Assembly: GCF_019204045.1 (NCBI RefSeq)
Contig: NZ_JAGSPC010000001.1
Span: 682,001-746,000, forward strand
DNA from: Erythrobacter crassostreae
Lineage (GTDB): Bacteria; Pseudomonadota; Alphaproteobacteria; Sphingomonadales; Sphingomonadaceae
DNA length: 64,000 nucleotides
Reading direction: 5' to 3'
The position numbers and the translations under genes are program-made. The notes beneath the pieces were generated by a model. It was not told where the DNA came from. It did not search any database and saw nothing but the letters and a program-made list of their open reading frames with translations. This document shows positions 55,166-64,000 of this stretch, one piece after another. Positions within the stretch are counted from its first letter, which is position 1. Every line of letters begins with the position of its first letter.

Positions 55166-55828
55166 ATGCCCGCACCACTGATTTCTCCGTCCATCCTTTC
55201 CGCCGACTTTTCCAAGTTGGGCGAGGAAGTGCGCGCTATCGATGCTGCAGGGGCGGATTGGGTCCATATCGATGTGATGGATGGCCATTATGTGCCGAAC
55301 ATCACGATCGGTCCGGACGTTGTGAAAGCTCTTCGCCCGCACACCGACAAGACATTCGATGTGCACCTAATGATTGCGCCGGTAGACCCGTATCTGGAGG
55401 CATTTGCCGAAGCTGGTGCGGATATCATCACCGTCCATCCAGAGGCTGGTCCCCACGTGCACCGCACGCTTCAGGCGATCCGCGGATTGGGTAAGAAAGC
55501 CGGTGTCGTGCTGAACCCCGGTACACCGGTCGAAGTGCTCGATAATCTGATGGACTTGGTTGATCTGGTGCTTGTGATGAGCGTGAACCCTGGCTTTGGC
55601 GGGCAGACATTTATCCACTCGCAGCTTGAAAAGGTCCGCCGCATTCGCACCATGATCGAGGCGACTGGCCGCCCGATCCATCTCGAAGTTGATGGCGGCG
55701 TGAATCCGGAAACTGCGAGACTTTGCGAAGAGGTCGGTGCGGATGTGCTGGTCGCAGGGTCTGCCACATTCAAAGGCGGGCCTGCCCAATATGCTGCCAA
55801 TATTGCGGCGTTGAAGGGCGAGGGATAA
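55166..55828 (+). CDS. rpe: Ribulose-phosphate 3-epimerase
   Basis: A 220-residue TIM-barrel protein starting [18 protein letters not shown]. Motifs: [32 protein letters not shown] and LEVDGGV. It interconverts ribulose-5-phosphate and xylulose-5-phosphate in the pentose phosphate pathway. The ATG at 55166 was preferred because the upstream extension is not conserved. The stop TAA shares its last base with the next ATG (TAATG), so the heparinase-like gene is cotranslated. Confidence 0.96.
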   Translation: MPAPLISPSILSADFSKLGEEVRAIDAAGADWVHIDVMDGHYVPNITIGPDVVKALRPHTDKTFDVHLMIAPVDPYLEAFAEAGADIITVHPEAGPHVHRTLQAIRGLGKKAGVVLNPGTPVEVLDNLMDLVDLVLVMSVNPGFGGQTFIHSQLEKVRRIRTMIEATGRPIHLEVDGGVNPETARLCEEVGADVLVAGSATFKGGPAQYAANIAALKGEG

Positions 55829-57705
55829 TGGCCACCCTATTCCGCGATACTCCGGAAGACGAGATCGAGGAACTTACTGAGACTGCTGCCCTCCCGCTTG
55901 GTGAAGGCGCGGAGCCTGTTGGTGATGCCGCCAATGACAGCGAAGATGAAGCAGGCTCACCGACCGAGGTCGAGACGTCACGGGCTCTGGCTTTAACCGA
56001 TGTTATCGCGCCTAGGTCAAGCCCGGGAGAAGCCCTGATCCGCATGGCATACCGGATGGGTGTGCCTGGCCATGCGCTTGCGGCGCCATTTCGCCGCGCG
56101 GCGGCGCTACGGGTGCTGGCGACGGTTGATGCCCCGGCCATCGGCAACCGCGCTGCGGGTACCGCGCTTAGAGCAGGGCACTTTCTGATCGATGGCGTCA
56201 AACTGCCAATCGCGCAGGTTGATTTTGGCAGCGCTGGAAAACCTGCGCCGCGCGTCGAGCGGACATTGCACTCCTTCTCATGGCTCGCCGATCTCGCGGT
56301 TAGCGCGCCGCGTGAAGATTGCGTGGGTGTTGCCGAGCGCATCACTTCGCGCTGGTTGGAGGCGAATTGCGAGCCTGCAAAGGGGGCGGCTTGGGACGTT
56401 GAGAATGCGGGCCTGCGCCTGCTCGCGTGGCTGGTGCATGCGCCGCTGGTGCTGGGCACGAAGGGCGGCGAATTGCGGCCCAAATTGCTTGCTGCGATTC
56501 AGGAAACTGCCGGCTGGCTTGATCGCAAAGCCGTGCGGACGGGCGCTGGCCTAGGTCAGATCGCGGGTCTTGCCGGTGTCACTGCGGCAGGGCTGTTGTT
56601 GCCGGAAGGCAAACCAAGACGACTATACGGCGAAGCGGCGCTTATCCGTGCTTTGGGTGATTTGGTTGGCGAAGATGGCGGCGTGCTGGCACGCTGTCCC
56701 GAAGCGCAGATGGATGCCATCGCAATATTGACCAATCTTTTGGCCTGTTACGAGGCCGCCGAGGTTGAGGCGCCCGAGGCGCTTATCGTTATGCGCGAAT
56801 TGCTGGTTCCTCCGCTCTTGGTGCTGCGGCACGGCGATGGCGGATTGGGCAGTTGGCAGGGCAATGGCGCGATCGCAGCTGATCGCGTGGCGTCGTTGTT
56901 GGCCGCGACCGGAATTCGCAAGCGCCCTCTCAAGGAAGTAGAGCACTGGGGCTTTCATAGGCTGAAAGGCGGCAAAACAATTGTGCAATTTGACGCCGCG
57001 CCGCCGCCGAGAGCGCGCCACGTTCGCAACGGGTGCGCATCGACGCTTGCGTTTGAAATGTCCGATGGCGCGTCCCGGCTGATCGTAAATTGCGGCGGTT
57101 CATCGCTTTCTGGCGGTCAGATCCCGGCGCGGATCGGGCAAGGATTGCGGGCGACGGCGGCCCATTCGACCCTTATCCTTGATAATGCCAATTCCACTGC
57201 AGTGTTGCTTCACGGCAAGCTGGGACGCGGGGCAGAGACGGTCGAAGTCGAGCGGCAGCTCCTTCGCAAGCATGGGCGTGAGGCGCACCGGGTTGAGGCC
57301 AGCCACGATGGTTACGGTGCGCGCTTTGGCCTGACCCACCAGCGCGTTCTTTCGCTCCGCAGTGACGGCACGGAATTGGCCGGTGAAGACATCCTTCTAC
57401 CGGTTTCGCGCAAGGGCAAGAGGGGCAAAATCGGTTTTGCAATCCGCTTCCATCTCGGGCGGGGGGTCGAAGCCCACCTTTCCGAAGACCGTCGCGGAGC
57501 AAGCCTTCTGACGCCGGATGGCAAGCTGTGGCAATTCCGCCTCCGCGGCGATGCCGCAGGCGCGGGCGAAGTGGCGCTTAAATGTGAAGACAGCCTGTGG
57601 GTCGATGGCGATGGCCGCCCGCACTCAACAGAGCAATTGGTGATCGAAGGTTTGACATCGCGCGGCGGGGGTCAATTCTCCTGGCTGCTCAAGAAAATGG
57701 GCTAA
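55828..57705 (+). CDS. Heparinase II/III-family protein
   Basis: A 625-residue protein. After an acidic N-terminus comes an alpha-helical toroid (about 80-370), then a beta-sandwich domain of the Hepar_II_III type (from about 390, including [15 protein letters not shown]). Family members are polysaccharide lyases or glycan-binding proteins. Placement between rpe and purH appears in many alphaproteobacteria, but its substrate is unknown. There is no signal peptide, so a cytoplasmic or non-classical location is implied. Confidence 0.85.
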   Translation: MATLFRDTPEDEIEELTETAALPLGEGAEPVGDAANDSEDEAGSPTEVETSRALALTDVIAPRSSPGEALIRMAYRMGVPGHALAAPFRRAAALRVLATVDAPAIGNRAAGTALRAGHFLIDGVKLPIAQVDFGSAGKPAPRVERTLHSFSWLADLAVSAPREDCVGVAERITSRWLEANCEPAKGAAWDVENAGLRLLAWLVHAPLVLGTKGGELRPKLLAAIQETAGWLDRKAVRTGAGLGQIAGLAGVTAAGLLLPEGKPRRLYGEAALIRALGDLVGEDGGVLARCPEAQMDAIAILTNLLACYEAAEVEAPEALIVMRELLVPPLLVLRHGDGGLGSWQGNGAIAADRVASLLAATGIRKRPLKEVEHWGFHRLKGGKTIVQFDAAPPPRARHVRNGCASTLAFEMSDGASRLIVNCGGSSLSGGQIPARIGQGLRATAAHSTLILDNANSTAVLLHGKLGRGAETVEVERQLLRKHGREAHRVEASHDGYGARFGLTHQRVLSLRSDGTELAGEDILLPVSRKGKRGKIGFAIRFHLGRGVEAHLSEDRRGASLLTPDGKLWQFRLRGDAAGAGEVALKCEDSLWVDGDGRPHSTEQLVIEGLTSRGGGQFSWLLKKMG

Positions 57706-57725
57706 GGCCCAAAGGGACTAGAAAA

Positions 57726-59348
57726 TTGGCTAAAACGGTAATCAAGCGGGCTCTGCTATCGGTGTCCGACAAAAGCGGACTTGCGGATCTGGGCAAGGCG
57801 TTAGCAGCGCGCGGCGTCGAGTTGGTGAGCACCGGAGGCACTGCCAAAGCACTGCGCGATGCGGGCCTAGATGTGCTCGACGTTTCCGAGCTGACCGGAT
57901 TTCCCGAAATGATGGATGGCCGCGTAAAAACGCTGCACCCGACAGTTCATGGCGGGTTGCTCGCGCTGCGCGACAATGATGAACATGTTGCAGCGATGAA
58001 CGAGCACGCAATTGGTGCGATCGATCTGGTTGTGGTCAATCTCTATCCGTTTGAGGCTACCGTCGCGAAAGGCGCCGAGCGCGCGGAGATTATCGAGAAT
58101 ATCGATATTGGCGGGCCAAGCATGGTGCGCAGCGCGGCCAAGAACCATGGCTTCGTAACGATCATGACGGACGCGGCTGACTATGCCGAACTGCTCGAAG
58201 AGATGGCTGCCAATGACGGAGCGACATCGGATGCCTTTCGCATTCGCATGGCTGGCAAAGCCTATGCGCGCACGGCGGCGTATGACGCGGCGATTGCGAA
58301 CTGGTTTGCCTTTGGCGATGCCTTCACCCATCCGCTTGGCATCGAAGCGCTGAAAGCGACACCGTTCACCGACACAATGCCGCTCGCTTTCAAACGCGAA
58401 GACACTTTGCGTTATGGCGAAAACCCGCATCAGTCTGCTGCTATCTATGTTCCGCAAGTGACCGGCACCAGCGGGGTTCCGCAGGCCGAACAGCTTCAGG
58501 GCAAAGCGCTCAGCTACAACAATCTCAACGATGCCGATGCCGCGCTGGAACTTGTGGCGGAATTTGCAGGACAGGATCCTGCGGTCGTCATCGTCAAGCA
58601 TGCGAATCCTTGCGGCGTGGCGCAAGGCGCAACGTTGCTTGGCGCGTGGAACGATGCGTTGCAATGCGACAGCGTGTCCGCCTTTGGTGGGATTGTCGCG
58701 GTGAACACCGAATTGGATGGAGCAACCGCAGAGGCCATTGCAGCGATCTTCACCGAAGTTGTGATCGCGCCCAAGGTCAGTGCCGAAGCCCGCGAGGTTT
58801 TTGCCAAGAAAAAAAACCTTCGCTTGCTTGAATGCGGAACACTGCCTGATCCACGCCGCGGTGGTTTTGCAATGAAGACCATCGCGGGCGGCATGTTGAT
58901 CCAAGGCCGTGACAATGGTGCTGTGACGCTCGATGATCTGAAGGTTGTTACCAAGCGTGAGCCAACAGACCAGGAACTGAAAGATTGCCTGTTTGCATGG
59001 ACCGTGGCGCGCCACGTCAAATCAAACGCTATTGTCTATGCCAAGGATGGCGCGACCGCTGGCATTGGTGCGGGTCAAATGAACCGCCGCGATTCGGCGC
59101 GTATTGCCGCGATCAAGGCAAAGGAGGCGGCTGAAACCTATGATTGGGCCAGCCCGCGCACGGTTGGCAGCGCAGTCGCATCGGATGCGTTCTTCCCATT
59201 TGCGGACGGCCTTATCTCTGCTGCCGAAGCAGGGGCAACTGCGGTTATCCAGCCGGGCGGTTCAATCCGCGATGAAGAGGTGATCGCCGCCGCTGACGAA
59301 GCAGGCCTTGCGATGGTGCTAACCAGCATGCGGCATTTCAGGCACTGA
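57726..59348 (+). CDS. purH: Bifunctional AICAR transformylase / IMP cyclohydrolase
   Basis: A 540-residue protein from a TTG start at 57726, with AAAGGGA about ten bases upstream. The longer open frame overlaps the preceding gene. The N-terminal MGS-like IMP cyclohydrolase has [16 protein letters not shown] and [11 protein letters not shown]. The transformylase domain has [18 protein letters not shown] and [10 protein letters not shown]. It catalyses the last two steps of IMP synthesis. All key motifs are intact. Confidence 0.96.
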   Translation: MAKTVIKRALLSVSDKSGLADLGKALAARGVELVSTGGTAKALRDAGLDVLDVSELTGFPEMMDGRVKTLHPTVHGGLLALRDNDEHVAAMNEHAIGAIDLVVVNLYPFEATVAKGAERAEIIENIDIGGPSMVRSAAKNHGFVTIMTDAADYAELLEEMAANDGATSDAFRIRMAGKAYARTAAYDAAIANWFAFGDAFTHPLGIEALKATPFTDTMPLAFKREDTLRYGENPHQSAAIYVPQVTGTSGVPQAEQLQGKALSYNNLNDADAALELVAEFAGQDPAVVIVKHANPCGVAQGATLLGAWNDALQCDSVSAFGGIVAVNTELDGATAEAIAAIFTEVVIAPKVSAEAREVFAKKKNLRLLECGTLPDPRRGGFAMKTIAGGMLIQGRDNGAVTLDDLKVVTKREPTDQELKDCLFAWTVARHVKSNAIVYAKDGATAGIGAGQMNRRDSARIAAIKAKEAAETYDWASPRTVGSAVASDAFFPFADGLISAAEAGATAVIQPGGSIRDEEVIAAADEAGLAMVLTSMRHFRH

Positions 59349-59708
59349 TTTTTTGCGCATCGCATCCGCGACGCGATTTCCTCGGCCCATTAGGGCCTGC
59401 GGGCGGGCGGTCGCCCTTGCGGCGCTATGCGCCGTGCTCCGCAGCAAGATAGCGAAGCAGGACCAAGCGTCACAGCGCGAGTCTGAAGGCGTGCCAGCGC
59501 CCGGCCTCACCCGGCGCTAGAGGGCGCAAAAACACAGCACCCACAAAACCAACATGGTTAACGGCTTGGCATCTTTTTCTGTCTAGGGGCGTAACTAAAT
59601 CGAGCTTTGTCGCGAATTGTCGCACGAAGGCTGCATTCATTTTCGCGCAATCCGGCGCGGTGCAATTGGCTCCTTGAGATACACAGACACGAAAATTTGA
59701 GAACTGCT
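59349..59708. other. Intergenic region with dispersed repeat (copy 2 at 59401-59422)
   Basis: About 360 bases between purH and the small membrane protein, with no supportable gene. It is G/C-rich with several inverted repeats. The block at 59401-59422 is the inverse of 7337-7358 with one mismatch. Confidence 0.5.
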
Positions 59709-59888
59709 ATGAGCCTCTTCGCCCCTGACCTTTATCGTAATTTTGCCCTCGGCTTCGCCGTTGGTGCAGTGATTGTTGGTGCGGCAACGATTGGCCAATG
59801 GAGCGATCAGATTTCCCCGCCTGCTCGGGCCGCTGTGTCACTCGATGCGCCACAGCCTTCGGATGATTTCTGGAGTATTTCCGAATGA
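59709..59888 (+). CDS. Small membrane-anchored protein
   Basis: A 59-residue protein with one hydrophobic segment (about 10-30) and a polar tail. No family was recognised. Its stop overlaps the msrA start by four bases (ATGA), which argues for real translation and coupling to MsrA. Confidence 0.6.
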   Translation: MSLFAPDLYRNFALGFAVGAVIVGAATIGQWSDQISPPARAAVSLDAPQPSDDFWSISE

Positions 59889-60571
59889 AGCGCGCACTGT
59901 TCCTTGGTCTAGTCGCAGCCTCTCTTGGCCTTTCGGCCTGTTCGTCACCCGCCTTTGCACTTGAAGAGCCGGTGAATGCGCCCGCCCCAAAACGTATCGC
60001 CAAAGAAGGCGCCGGATTGAAGATCGCGATCTTTGCTGGCGGCTGTTTCTGGGGCGTTGAGGGTGTGTTCAGCCACGTCAAAGGTGTGAAATCGGCGGTT
60101 TCGGGCTTTCATGGCGGTTCGGCAGGTACGGCCAGCTACAACCGGATCATTTCGGGCGGAACCAATCACGCCGAGGCGGTTAAAATCGTCTACGATCCCT
60201 ACGTGGTTCGCTATGATGAATTGCTTCGCATTTTCTTTTCGGTCGTGACGGACCCGACGCTTAAGAATCGTCAAGGCCCCGATGTCGGCGCGCATTACCG
60301 CAGCGCCCTTGTGCCGATGAACGCAGAGCAGAGTGCGGTTGCGAAAGCCTATCTGAAGCAGATGGGCACCTCGAAAGTGTGGAAGCGCCCCATTGTTACG
60401 CGGATCGAGAAGCACCGGAAATTCTACTCAGCAGAAAAGTACCATCAGGACTTTATGGCGAAGAATCCCCGCCACGGTTACATTGTGCGTTGGGATGCTC
60501 CGAAGGTGAAGGCGCTCAAGGCTATGTTTCCGTCAGACTACCGTGCAAAATTCCTGCGCGACGCCACATAG
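59885..60571 (+). CDS. msrA: Exported peptide-methionine (S)-S-oxide reductase
   Basis: A 228-residue protein with a signal peptide and a possible lipobox (LSAC). The MsrA catalytic motif AGGCFWG carries C54. TNHAEAV and the YHQDF region complete the family pattern. It reduces methionine-S-sulfoxide in proteins. The signal places this copy in the periplasm, where it would repair envelope proteins, and the preceding small membrane protein may assist it. Confidence 0.92.
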   Translation: MKRALFLGLVAASLGLSACSSPAFALEEPVNAPAPKRIAKEGAGLKIAIFAGGCFWGVEGVFSHVKGVKSAVSGFHGGSAGTASYNRIISGGTNHAEAVKIVYDPYVVRYDELLRIFFSVVTDPTLKNRQGPDVGAHYRSALVPMNAEQSAVAKAYLKQMGTSKVWKRPIVTRIEKHRKFYSAEKYHQDFMAKNPRHGYIVRWDAPKVKALKAMFPSDYRAKFLRDAT

Positions 60572-60619
60572 AATGCGCACCGCTTGGCGAGCGGCCAAAC
60601 CGCGCCTATATCTGCGGGT

Positions 60620-61081
60620 ATGGCACATGATCACTCGCACAAAGAACACTCTGGAGAAACGCTGGTAGAGGCTGCGCGCAGCGCCCTCACCAATTCAGGC
60701 GAGCAATGGACGGGCATGCGCGAGACGGTTTTCACCGAGCTCGCAAAGCATGAGCGACCTGTTTCGGCATACGACATTGCCGACAATCTCTCTGCGTCGC
60801 GGGGCAAGCGTGTCGCACCGAACAGCGTGTACCGGATCCTCGATCTGTTTGTGTCCAACAATCTTGCCCTGCGGGTTGAGAGCTCTAACGCGTATCTCGC
60901 CAACACCCATCCTGGCTGTCAGCATGACTGTATCTTCCTAGTTTGCGACGAATGCGGCGACGCGACCCATATCGACGATGAAGACGTAAGCCGGACTGTG
61001 CGGGCATTGGCGGCTGCGAAAAACTTCAAACCTGAACGCCCCGTTCTGGAGATTCGCGGCCTCTGCCGTGCATGCGCGTGA
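60620..61081 (+). CDS. Fur-family metalloregulator, Zur-like
   Basis: A 153-residue protein from the ATG at 60620. A His-rich start (MAHDHSHKEH) is followed by a winged helix (MRETVFTELAKHERPVSAYD, RVAPNSVYRILDL) and the metal site HPGCQHDCIFLVCDECGD, ending in a CRAC pair. Paired Cys sites and the C-x-x-C at both ends fit zinc-sensing Zur more than iron-sensing Fur. No operator could be identified nearby. Confidence 0.85.
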   Translation: MAHDHSHKEHSGETLVEAARSALTNSGEQWTGMRETVFTELAKHERPVSAYDIADNLSASRGKRVAPNSVYRILDLFVSNNLALRVESSNAYLANTHPGCQHDCIFLVCDECGDATHIDDEDVSRTVRALAAAKNFKPERPVLEIRGLCRACA

Positions 61082-61222
61082 ACAGTCATGCGCATTGCCT
61101 TCTGTAAGGTGCGGTTGACGCAACGGAATCGGTCCAAAACTGACACTTTGTCGGTGAGGCGTTCTCTCTGAGCGGCAACGCGTTCATCGACAGTTTTGAT
61201 TTGAGAGTGTAGAGCGATTCAC

Positions 61223-63145
61223 ATGACTGAATCGCCTAACACTCCGCTGCTCGATCAAGTGCCTACGCCGGATGAGCTCCGCGAATTAAAGCCCGAACAA
61301 CTCCGCCAGCTCGCGGATGAATTGCGCACCGAGATGATCGATGCCGTCAGCACGTCTGGCGGGCATCTGGGGTCAGGTTTGGGCGTTGTCGAGCTGACGG
61401 TCGCGATCCACTATGTCTTCAACACACCGGATGATAAACTCGTCTGGGATGTCGGCCACCAATGCTACCCGCACAAAATCCTGACTGGACGCCGCGACCG
61501 TATTCGCACGTTGCGTCAGGGGGGTGGTCTCTCCGGCTTTACCAAGCGCACCGAAAGCGAATACGATCCATTCGGTGCAGCGCACTCTTCTACATCGATT
61601 TCAGCCGCGCTTGGCTTCGCCATGGCGAACAAGCTGAATGACAAACCGGGCCGTGGTATCGCGGTGATCGGTGATGGCGCGATGAGCGCGGGCATGGCCT
61701 ATGAGGCGATGAACAACGCCGCGCAGGCGGGTAACCGGCTGGTCGTGATCCTCAACGATAACGATATGTCGATTGCGCCACCCGTTGGCGGGCTTTCGGC
61801 GTATCTCGCGCGCATGGTTTCCTCGAGCGAGTATCTTGGGCTGCGCAGCCTCGCGTCCAAAGCGGTCAAGAAAATGAGCCGCCGCATGCACGAAGGCATC
61901 CGCAAGGCAGAAGAATACACGCGCGGTATGGTGACAGGCGGAACTCTGTTCGAGGAGCTCGGGTTTTATTATGTTGGCCCGATTGACGGCCATAACCTCG
62001 ACCATCTTATCCCGGTGCTTGAGAATGTTCGTGACACGTCCGAAGGCCCTGTCTTGATCCACGTCGTTACGACCAAAGGCAAAGGCTATAAATTCGCCGA
62101 GGAAAGCGCCGACAAATATCACGGCGTACCGAAATTCGACGTCGTTACGGGCGAAAAGAAGAAAAGCGCTGCCGGTCCGCCTGCCTATCAGAACGTCTTC
62201 GGCGACACGCTGGCGAAGCTCGCCGAAACCGACAGCCGCATCTGCGCGATTACCGCTGCGATGCCATCAGGCACCGGCGTAGACCGCTTCGCTCAGGCTC
62301 ACCCAGAGCGCAGTTTTGACGTAGGCATTGCCGAACAACACGGCGTCACATTCGCCGCAGGCCTTGCCGCGCAGGGTATGCGCCCGTTCGCAGCGATCTA
62401 TTCGACCTTCCTGCAGCGCGCCTATGACCAGGTCGTGCACGACGTTGCGATCCAGAAGCTGCCGGTTCGCTTTGCGATTGACCGTGCTGGCCTTGTCGGC
62501 GCGGATGGCTGCACGCACGCTGGTGCGTTCGACATTACGTATTTGGCAACGCTGCCGAATATGGTTGTGATGGCGGCGGCTGACGAAGCCGAGCTTGCCA
62601 ATATGACCTACACCGCAGTCGAGTATGACGAAGGGCCGATTGCCTTCCGTTACCCGCGCGGAAATGGCACCGGCGTTCCAATCCCCGAAACGCTCGAAAA
62701 GCTGGAGATCGGCAAGGGCCGGGTCGTGCGCGAAGGCGCGAAAGTCGCGATCCTATCACTCGGTGCGCGCCTTGAAGAGGCGAAGAAAGCTGCCGACACG
62801 CTCGAGGCCAAAGGGCTTTCGACAACCGTTGCCGATATGCGCTTTGCCAAACCGCTGGACGAAGACCTGATCGCGAAACTGATGCGCGAGCATGAGGTTG
62901 TTATCACAGTCGAAGAAGGCGCCATTGGCGGCCTCGGCGCGCATGTGCTGACTTATGCCTCGGATGAAGGGCTGACGGATAACGGTTTGAAGGTTCGCAC
63001 AATGCGTCTGCCGGACACATTTCAGGATCACGATGATCCAACGAAGCAGTATGACGAAGCAGGCCTGAACGCACCGCAGATCGTCGATACGGTGTTGAAG
63101 GCGCTCAAGCATAACTCGGCAAATGTTGAGGAAGCGCGGGCGTAA
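61223..63145 (+). CDS. dxs: 1-deoxy-D-xylulose-5-phosphate synthase
   Basis: A 640-residue protein. Motifs: [29 protein letters not shown], the thiamine-diphosphate site [17 protein letters not shown] with NDNDMSI, and the transketolase pyrimidine domain with [15 protein letters not shown]. It condenses pyruvate and glyceraldehyde-3-phosphate as the first step of the MEP isoprenoid pathway, which also feeds carotenoids. It is complete and appears monocistronic. Confidence 0.97.
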   Translation: MTESPNTPLLDQVPTPDELRELKPEQLRQLADELRTEMIDAVSTSGGHLGSGLGVVELTVAIHYVFNTPDDKLVWDVGHQCYPHKILTGRRDRIRTLRQGGGLSGFTKRTESEYDPFGAAHSSTSISAALGFAMANKLNDKPGRGIAVIGDGAMSAGMAYEAMNNAAQAGNRLVVILNDNDMSIAPPVGGLSAYLARMVSSSEYLGLRSLASKAVKKMSRRMHEGIRKAEEYTRGMVTGGTLFEELGFYYVGPIDGHNLDHLIPVLENVRDTSEGPVLIHVVTTKGKGYKFAEESADKYHGVPKFDVVTGEKKKSAAGPPAYQNVFGDTLAKLAETDSRICAITAAMPSGTGVDRFAQAHPERSFDVGIAEQHGVTFAAGLAAQGMRPFAAIYSTFLQRAYDQVVHDVAIQKLPVRFAIDRAGLVGADGCTHAGAFDITYLATLPNMVVMAAADEAELANMTYTAVEYDEGPIAFRYPRGNGTGVPIPETLEKLEIGKGRVVREGAKVAILSLGARLEEAKKAADTLEAKGLSTTVADMRFAKPLDEDLIAKLMREHEVVITVEEGAIGGLGAHVLTYASDEGLTDNGLKVRTMRLPDTFQDHDDPTKQYDEAGLNAPQIVDTVLKALKHNSANVEEARA

Positions 63146-63184
63146 GAGCACTGCTTGCTCGCTAGGGCGGTCTAACGAATCAAA

Positions 63185-63227
63185 AAGAGCCGCCTTCTCC
63201 GGAAAAATTCCGGCGAAAGCGGCTCTT
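63185..63227. terminator. Rho-independent terminator between convergent genes
   Basis: AAGAGCCGC pairs with GCGGCTCTT, with an inner CCGG/CCGG arm. On the - strand it is followed by TTTTTG and serves the small exported protein gene; on the + strand it also follows dxs, though with a weaker tail. Confidence 0.75.
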
Positions 63228-63299
63228 CATTGCGATCACTCTAGATCCCAGCCGAACCGGAGCTCGAACAGGATCAGATCAAATTGATCTTAGCCTGTT

Positions 63300-63515
63300 T
63301 TACGGGCTGGTTGGCAGGTCTTCACCATCGTTGTCATCTGCGATAACAAGGACAGCAAGTGCCAAGATGCCTGCGGCGAGAAGAGCAGCAATGATACTGC
63401 CTTCGCCTTCGAGATTGCTTTCGCCCGAAACCGGTGCCGTGACTGGCAAAGACTGGGCGACTACTGGTGCTGCAAGCAAAGAGAGTGCGCCGGCAGCGAG
63501 TGCGATTTTTTTCAT
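63300..63515 (-). CDS. Small exported or membrane protein
   Basis: A 71-residue protein starting MKKIALAAGALSLLAAP with a signal peptide (VVAQ) and a second hydrophobic stretch (IIAALLAAGILALAVLVIA), then an acidic tail. GGAG lies just upstream of the ATG at 63515. Such short proteins with a signal and an alternating A/I/L segment are frequent in Sphingomonadales; function is unknown. Confidence 0.7.
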   Translation of the reverse strand: MKKIALAAGALSLLAAPVVAQSLPVTAPVSGESNLEGEGSIIAALLAAGILALAVLVIADDNDGEDLPTSP

Positions 63516-63706
63516 AGTTGTTCTCCTATATAAAAGCACACCTGCAGCACCTTGCCGCGACGATCCAAAAAATCTAACTATTATAGTGAGTAAGCGTCCA
63601 AGCGTGCGCCAACTGCGATCAATCACACTGAAATTTGTGATGATCCTGCCGATCAGCTTGGCACTTGTTCCTCGACGAAGCGCTGGCTGGGCAATAGACT
63701 CCTCGC

Positions 63707-64000
63707 ATGACACTGCTCAAAACTACGACTGACGGCCCCGTCACCACTCTGACTATCGACCGCGCTGATACGATGAACCCGCTTGGCGCTCCGGGCGATG
63801 GTGAGGAATTCCGCGCTGCTTGTGATGCTATCAACCGCGAAATGGATGTGCGCTGCGTTATCCTGACCGGTGCGGGCCGCGCATTCAGTGCGGGCGGCGA
63901 TATCAAGGCGATGAGGGACAAGACCGGCACCTTCGGCGGCTCGACTCCGGCGATCTCTGATGGATACCGCGACAACATCCACATGATGCTGCGCGCTTTG
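63707..64000 (+). CDS. Enoyl-CoA hydratase/isomerase family protein, 3' end cut by window edge
   Basis: The first 98 codons of a crotonase-fold protein. A beta-strand region with ADTMNPLG is followed by VILTGAGRAFSAGGDIKAM, where the G-G-D loop forms the oxyanion hole for CoA thioesters. The catalytic residues lie beyond the window, so hydratase or isomerase activity cannot be distinguished. It is divergent from the small exported protein gene. Confidence 0.88.
   Translation, partial: MTLLKTTTDGPVTTLTIDRADTMNPLGAPGDGEEFRAACDAINREMDVRCVILTGAGRAFSAGGDIKAMRDKTGTFGGSTPAISDGYRDNIHMMLRAL

Noticed and set aside
57867..59015. 382-residue minus-strand open frame
   Set aside because: Antisense shadow of purH.

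Overview
The window looks like a chromosome segment from an alphaproteobacterium of the order Sphingomonadales, most likely the Erythrobacteraceae. This is inferred from protein character, moderately high G+C, an alphaproteobacterial SOS box, several TonB receptors, and the block rpe / heparinase-like / purH followed by msrA, a Fur-family regulator and dxs. No 16S rRNA gene is present, so genus is not assigned.

Region 1 (1-19362) is ordinary chromosome. It holds an M23 peptidase (cut by the window edge), a phytase-like esterase, rpmB, tadA, a PsiE-like protein, tandem SpoIIAA-like domains, a T2 RNase, nadC, a LytS/LytTR two-component pair, an M48-DsbA-M48 envelope cluster, an alpha/beta hydrolase, an App1-type phosphatase, a large acidic PAS-like protein, a fatty-acid hydroxylase, SOS-controlled mmcB and tRNA-Arg(CCG).

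Region 2 (about 19363-44573) reads as a 25-kb genomic island at the tRNA-Arg gene. The 3' half of a related tRNA is repeated in the same orientation at 44524-44573, next to a frameshifted tyrosine integrase, an excisionase-like HTH protein, a replication-type HTH protein and a truncated terminase small subunit. Inside the island a second, minimal tyrosine recombinase (20039-20671) and a decayed inverted copy of it (40070-40379) bracket the cargo. The cargo has three modules. (a) A translationally coupled response regulator and CHAT (caspase-like) protease. (b) A probable catabolic module: TonB receptor and SDR, a lipoprotein cytochrome-PQQ dehydrogenase, a lipoprotein double-VOC protein and a TetR regulator, and a lipoprotein epoxide-hydrolase-like enzyme. 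A shared sequence lies in front of the TonB receptor and in the dehydrogenase/hydrolase divergent promoter. (c) A cell-surface-signalling uptake module: ECF sigma factor, FecR, STN-bearing TonB receptor and a secreted M16 protease.

Region 3 (44574-64000) returns to chromosome. It has a LuxR-type regulator with a C-terminal membrane helix and two partner genes, then an overlapping three-gene operon (beta-lactamase-fold hydrolase, metallophosphoesterase, and a 1280-residue GMC oxidoreductase/hydrolase fusion with a Cys nucleophile). After that come an M20 amidohydrolase, a DUF2141 protein, rpe, a heparinase-like protein, purH (TTG start), msrA, a Zur-like regulator, dxs, a small exported protein and the start of an enoyl-CoA hydratase gene.

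The best candidate for an undescribed system is the response-regulator/CHAT-protease pair at 21082-23027. The phage terminase-associated 11-bp iteron array and the lipoprotein-based periplasmic catabolic module come next. All functions were read by eye from translated sequence; no database search was run.
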